Source of the DNA: Lachnospiraceae bacterium UBA7093
GTDB taxonomy: Bacteria > Bacillota > Clostridia > Lachnospirales > Lachnospiraceae
Assembly (NCBI GenBank): GCA_002492465.1
Contig: DKYT01000049.1
Coordinates: forward strand, 44,947-108,946
DNA: 64,000 bases
Reading direction: 5' to 3'
Part shown: one piece after another, positions 61,215 through 64,000 of the stretch
Numbering within the stretch: position 1 is the first letter of the stretch
Layout: each line of letters begins with the position of its first letter
Made by a program: the position numbers and the translations under genes
Notes under the pieces: model-generated
Seen by the model: the letters and a program-made list of their open reading frames with translations, nothing else
Told to the model about the DNA's origin: nothing
Databases searched by the model: none

Positions 61215-61979
61215 ATGAAAAAAACAGATAATTCCGTCAAGACATTAAAAAAATCATTAGAAGTTTTGGATTGCTTTATTAGCAGCGATGAAAGCTGGCT
61301 GGGAATTACAGATATTGCAAATCAATTAAATCTGAACAAAAGTAATGTATATGATATTTTATATACTTACGAAAAAATGGGATATTTAGATAAGGACCCG
61401 GACAGCTCTAAGTATACCTTATCTTTAAAAATGCTGGAATTTGGACACGCAGTAAATCAACACCTGGGCTACGCCCGCTGCATTTATGATCTTCTTCAGG
61501 ATTTATCCCGCAGTGTGAACCAAATCGTATATTTTTCCGTACCTCGAGGGCATGATTTGCTGTTTCTGTATTCCGTATATCCGCATATTCACCAAAGAGA
61601 TTTCCCTTATCGGTCGGTGAGCGGCGAGCGCTGTCCTTTATACTGCTCTTCCATGGGAAAAGCAATGCTGGCGTTTTCGTCAACAGATTTGCTAGAACAA
61701 ATGAAAGATATTACATTTGAGCCCAGGACATCACAGACGATTACAAATTATGAGGATCTTTTTCATGATATTGTAAAAGTCAGGGAACGAGGATATGCAC
61801 TTGATTTAGGCGAATCTGAATATGGAGTGGGTGCTGTTGGCGTTCCCATATTTGACAGCCGTAATATATTGATCGGTGCAATAAGTATTTGCGGAGTGCT
61901 GGCCGTCATCAAGGAAAAGCAGGTTGAGTATTCAAAGCAGTTAAAGGAAGCTGCATTTCAAATACATTTAAGGATATAA
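61215..61979 (+). CDS. IclR-family transcriptional regulator
   Basis: A 254-residue regulator: N-terminal winged helix (WLGITDIANQLNLNKSNVYD, residues about 28-48) and C-terminal GAF-like effector domain (RSVSGERCPLYCSSMGKAML, then ERGYALDLGESEYGVGAVGV). Its position at the head of a sialidase-aldolase operon suggests control of uptake or cleavage of an acidic sugar; the effector may be the aldolase substrate. AT-rich codon use differs from the neighbouring glycan genes. Confidence 0.94.
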   Translation: MKKTDNSVKTLKKSLEVLDCFISSDESWLGITDIANQLNLNKSNVYDILYTYEKMGYLDKDPDSSKYTLSLKMLEFGHAVNQHLGYARCIYDLLQDLSRSVNQIVYFSVPRGHDLLFLYSVYPHIHQRDFPYRSVSGERCPLYCSSMGKAMLAFSSTDLLEQMKDITFEPRTSQTITNYEDLFHDIVKVRERGYALDLGESEYGVGAVGVPIFDSRNILIGAISICGVLAVIKEKQVEYSKQLKEAAFQIHLRI

Positions 61980-62069
61980 CAGCTGCTTTGGGTTATATTG
62001 AACAAGAAAGGAGGCTAAAAATATAGCGGCTGTTTATGAATATACTAAAAAAGAAAAGGAGGAAAAAAA

Positions 62070-63122
62070 TTGAAGAGCATTCATCTACTAAAAAAAGAGT
62101 TTATTTGGGATGACCCTTCCAGCCTATATAAGGCATGTCATGTTTCCACTTGTGTTAAAAATGACAACGGAGATTTGTTAGTAGCACATTTTGGCGGCAC
62201 CAAGGAAGGTGCCTTAGATTTGGGAATATGGTTATCGCGCAGAATTGACGGTAAATGGCAGAAGCCAAAAAGAATTAAATATATGTATGGATTTCAGCAT
62301 TGGAATCCAATTCTCCATCAAGACGGCGACAAGGTACTTCTTTATTATAAGGTAGGACATGGCACCCACGATTGGTACACCCTCGTTACGGAGTCCTATG
62401 ATTTCGGAGAAAGCTGGACAGAGTCAAGAGAAGCTGTTTTGAATGATCACAGTCCCCGTGTGGCAACTAAAAATAATATCCTTGTAGCGTCAGACGGAAG
62501 ATGGTTTGGGGGTACTTCAACGGAGGATGATTTAAATCACGATTGTTACATTGATATTTCTGAAAATCGGGGGCAGACATGGAATATCCACCCCATTCCC
62601 TTTACCCATCAACACTTGCCACATCCGAACAAAATTGAATGGGAAGGCGTAAAGGAATTGTGGGAAAGCGACCCGGCAATCGTCCTTAAGTGGGATGGCA
62701 TTATACAGCCTGCATTATGGCAAAGCGACGAAAAGACCTTTCATTGCCTGATGAGAAGTTCAAGAGGATCCATTTATCGTTCAGATTCTTACGACAATGG
62801 AGAGACGTGGTGCGAAGCATATCCCACGGAACTGCCTAATAACAATTGTGGAATAAATGTGGTGCAGATGTCCGACGGCGCGCTTATTCTGTTCTACAAT
62901 CCAATTAATGTCAATTGGGGAGAACGCACCCCTTTATCAGCGATCATATCGGTTGATAATGGGCTGACCTGGTCCGGGCGCTATGACTTTGAGACGGATC
63001 CCGGAGAATACTCCTATCCCTATGCCATTGTAAAGGACAATTTGATCGATTTAACTTATACGTGGAGACGTCAAAAGATCGTCCACTGCGAATTAGAAAT
63101 TACAGATGTACAGGGGGAGTAA
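62070..63122 (+). CDS. Sialidase-fold (BNR/Asp-box) enzyme, exo-acting on an acidic sugar
   Basis: A 350-residue beta-propeller enzyme starting at TTG 62070 behind AAGGAGG. Asp-box like repeats: SYDFGESWTESRE, SENRGQTWNIHP, SYDNGETWCEAYP and SVDNGLTWSGRYD. No signal peptide, so it is cytoplasmic. It resembles the BNR_2 group that includes exo-sialidases and also hydrolases or lyases of other uronic or rhamnose-containing disaccharides. Pairing with an HpcH/HpaI aldolase points to intracellular catabolism of an oligosaccharide yielding a 2-keto-3-deoxy acid. Confidence 0.82.
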   Translation: MKSIHLLKKEFIWDDPSSLYKACHVSTCVKNDNGDLLVAHFGGTKEGALDLGIWLSRRIDGKWQKPKRIKYMYGFQHWNPILHQDGDKVLLYYKVGHGTHDWYTLVTESYDFGESWTESREAVLNDHSPRVATKNNILVASDGRWFGGTSTEDDLNHDCYIDISENRGQTWNIHPIPFTHQHLPHPNKIEWEGVKELWESDPAIVLKWDGIIQPALWQSDEKTFHCLMRSSRGSIYRSDSYDNGETWCEAYPTELPNNNCGINVVQMSDGALILFYNPINVNWGERTPLSAIISVDNGLTWSGRYDFETDPGEYSYPYAIVKDNLIDLTYTWRRQKIVHCELEITDVQGE

Positions 63123-63125
63123 GCT

Positions 63126-63932
63126 ATGTATCAATTGGAAAAAATAAAACAAAAAATTGCCGAAAATCAACCGGTTGTCGGTGCTAATATCCTCCTCAGC
63201 GATTCCGTAGTAAGTGAAATATTTGGATTTGCCGGATGCGATTATGTGTGGATCGATATGGAACATTCACCGCTCTCCTACAAAGATGTTGAAAGCCATA
63301 TTATTGCGGCGCATTCAGGAAACGCGGCAGCATTTGTCAGAATACCATGGAATGACCAGGTAATGGTAAAAAGAGTCCTGGATATGGGACCTGACGGAAT
63401 TATTTTTCCATTTATCAAGAATGCAGACGACGTATCAAAGGCAGTGCAGGCATGTATGTACCCGCCAAAAGGAATTCGGGGTTGGAATCCTCTGCGCGCT
63501 AATAAATATGGATGCGTAGAAAATGATTGGTATATTGAACATGTAGACAGTTTGATATGGAAAATTATGATGATTGAACAGATCGACGCTATCAATAATT
63601 TAGATGAAATTTTGCAGGTAGAGGGTCTGGACGCAATTCTCATTGGACCAAGCGACTTATCCGCCTCTATGGGTAAGCTTTTACAGACCGACACCCCGGA
63701 ATTTACAGCGGTTATTGATCATGTAATTCATGTGGCACGAAATGCCGGAATCCCCGTAGCACTTGCAGTACCAACAGGAACCCCGGTTGCAAAATTGTGT
63801 GAATGGTTTCAAAAAGGGATACAGATTATATCCATCGGCCAGGATGAATATTTTTTGTCTTCCTCTATAAAAGCAGGCGTATCCGCTGTAAATGAAGCCT
63901 TCACAATTTGTATGAAGGAAACTGCCAATTAG
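63126..63932 (+). CDS. HpcH/HpaI-family class II aldolase (2-keto-3-deoxy acid aldolase)
   Basis: A 268-residue barrel enzyme cleaving a 2-keto-3-deoxy sugar acid to pyruvate and an aldehyde, as in GarL or YfaU. DYVWIDMEHSPLSYKDVESH, FVRIPWNDQVMVKRVLDMGP, GIIFPFIKNADDVSKAVQA and IEQIDAINNLDEIL hold the metal Glu/Asp and the substrate Arg/His equivalents. Three bases after the sialidase-like gene, so coupled. The sugar acid is not specified. No kinase or transporter is seen before the window ends. Confidence 0.92.
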   Translation: MYQLEKIKQKIAENQPVVGANILLSDSVVSEIFGFAGCDYVWIDMEHSPLSYKDVESHIIAAHSGNAAAFVRIPWNDQVMVKRVLDMGPDGIIFPFIKNADDVSKAVQACMYPPKGIRGWNPLRANKYGCVENDWYIEHVDSLIWKIMMIEQIDAINNLDEILQVEGLDAILIGPSDLSASMGKLLQTDTPEFTAVIDHVIHVARNAGIPVALAVPTGTPVAKLCEWFQKGIQIISIGQDEYFLSSSIKAGVSAVNEAFTICMKETAN

Positions 63933-64000
63933 AGCTTCGCAGTTTTTTCATGCACTTTATTTTAACATAAAATTTATGGTGAATTTAGATTATCTCTTTA

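Overview
The window reads as a chromosomal segment of a low-to-mid GC, spore-lineage Clostridia, most likely a gut Lachnospiraceae member. This is inferred from a DUF3794/LysM spore-type protein, the DUF6870-like plus serine recombinase module of Clostridial integrative elements, Gram-positive wall genes (LCP, GH25, NlpC/P60) and the general protein flavour. No rRNA, tRNA or CRISPR array was seen.

Layout. 1-1075: the end of an integrative element (large serine recombinase running off the left edge, small DUF6870-like protein) that has cut a subtilisin-like protease gene inside its catalytic Asp motif. 1467-9648: housekeeping genes (clpX, an NlpC/P60 hydrolase, a lipoprotein with trigger-factor architecture, an ispE-gntR-small membrane protein-murI-DUF1934 operon). 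9744-12457: a surface SGNH lipoprotein and a GT-C membrane glycosyltransferase. 12472-17184: a four-gene overlapping operon (CotH kinase, Cthe_2159-like lipoprotein, VTC polyphosphate-polymerase domain, DUF4956). 17443-19785: an unknown strongly expressed-looking protein and a spore-type DUF3794/LysM gene whose Shine-Dalgarno lies in a hairpin. 19805-22799: pyrC-pyrK-pyrD. 22849-24520: a decayed type I restriction remnant with a DUF1016 nuclease, followed by the first copy of a long palindromic element. 24533-26499: a PrcB-like lipoprotein and HtrA.

26605-48784 (minus strand) is a large cell-surface polysaccharide locus: GH25 lysozyme, rfbB, rfbA, rfbC, an ABC exporter (Wzm plus Wzt with a C-terminal glycan-binding domain), a methyltransferase-kinase fusion resembling WbdD, two very large GT2 enzymes, phosphoglucomutase, two further GT2s, a polyprenyl glycosylphosphotransferase, an LCP ligase and one more GT2. 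Together they suggest a rhamnose-containing glycan started on undecaprenyl phosphate, elongated inside the cell, capped, exported by a cap-recognising ABC transporter and attached to peptidoglycan by LCP. rfbD is not in the window.

48885-58033 carries a zinc-ribbon protein behind a promoter with two palindromes, a GNAT pseudogene, an EamA-type small transporter pair, an SGNH protein lacking its Ser, a second palindromic element, and an MBOAT/DltD-like acylation pair in operon with GT-C type membrane proteins, one broken by an in-frame amber codon. 58232-63932 holds an FAD amine-oxidase/Glf-like oxidoreductase, a radical SAM/SPASM protein and an IclR-sialidase-HpcH aldolase operon.

The least explained feature is the pair of about 300-bp palindromes (24185-24472 and 51631-51945). 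They share a colinear 94-nt core with covarying hairpins, but each has its own unrelated, internally self-complementary arms.
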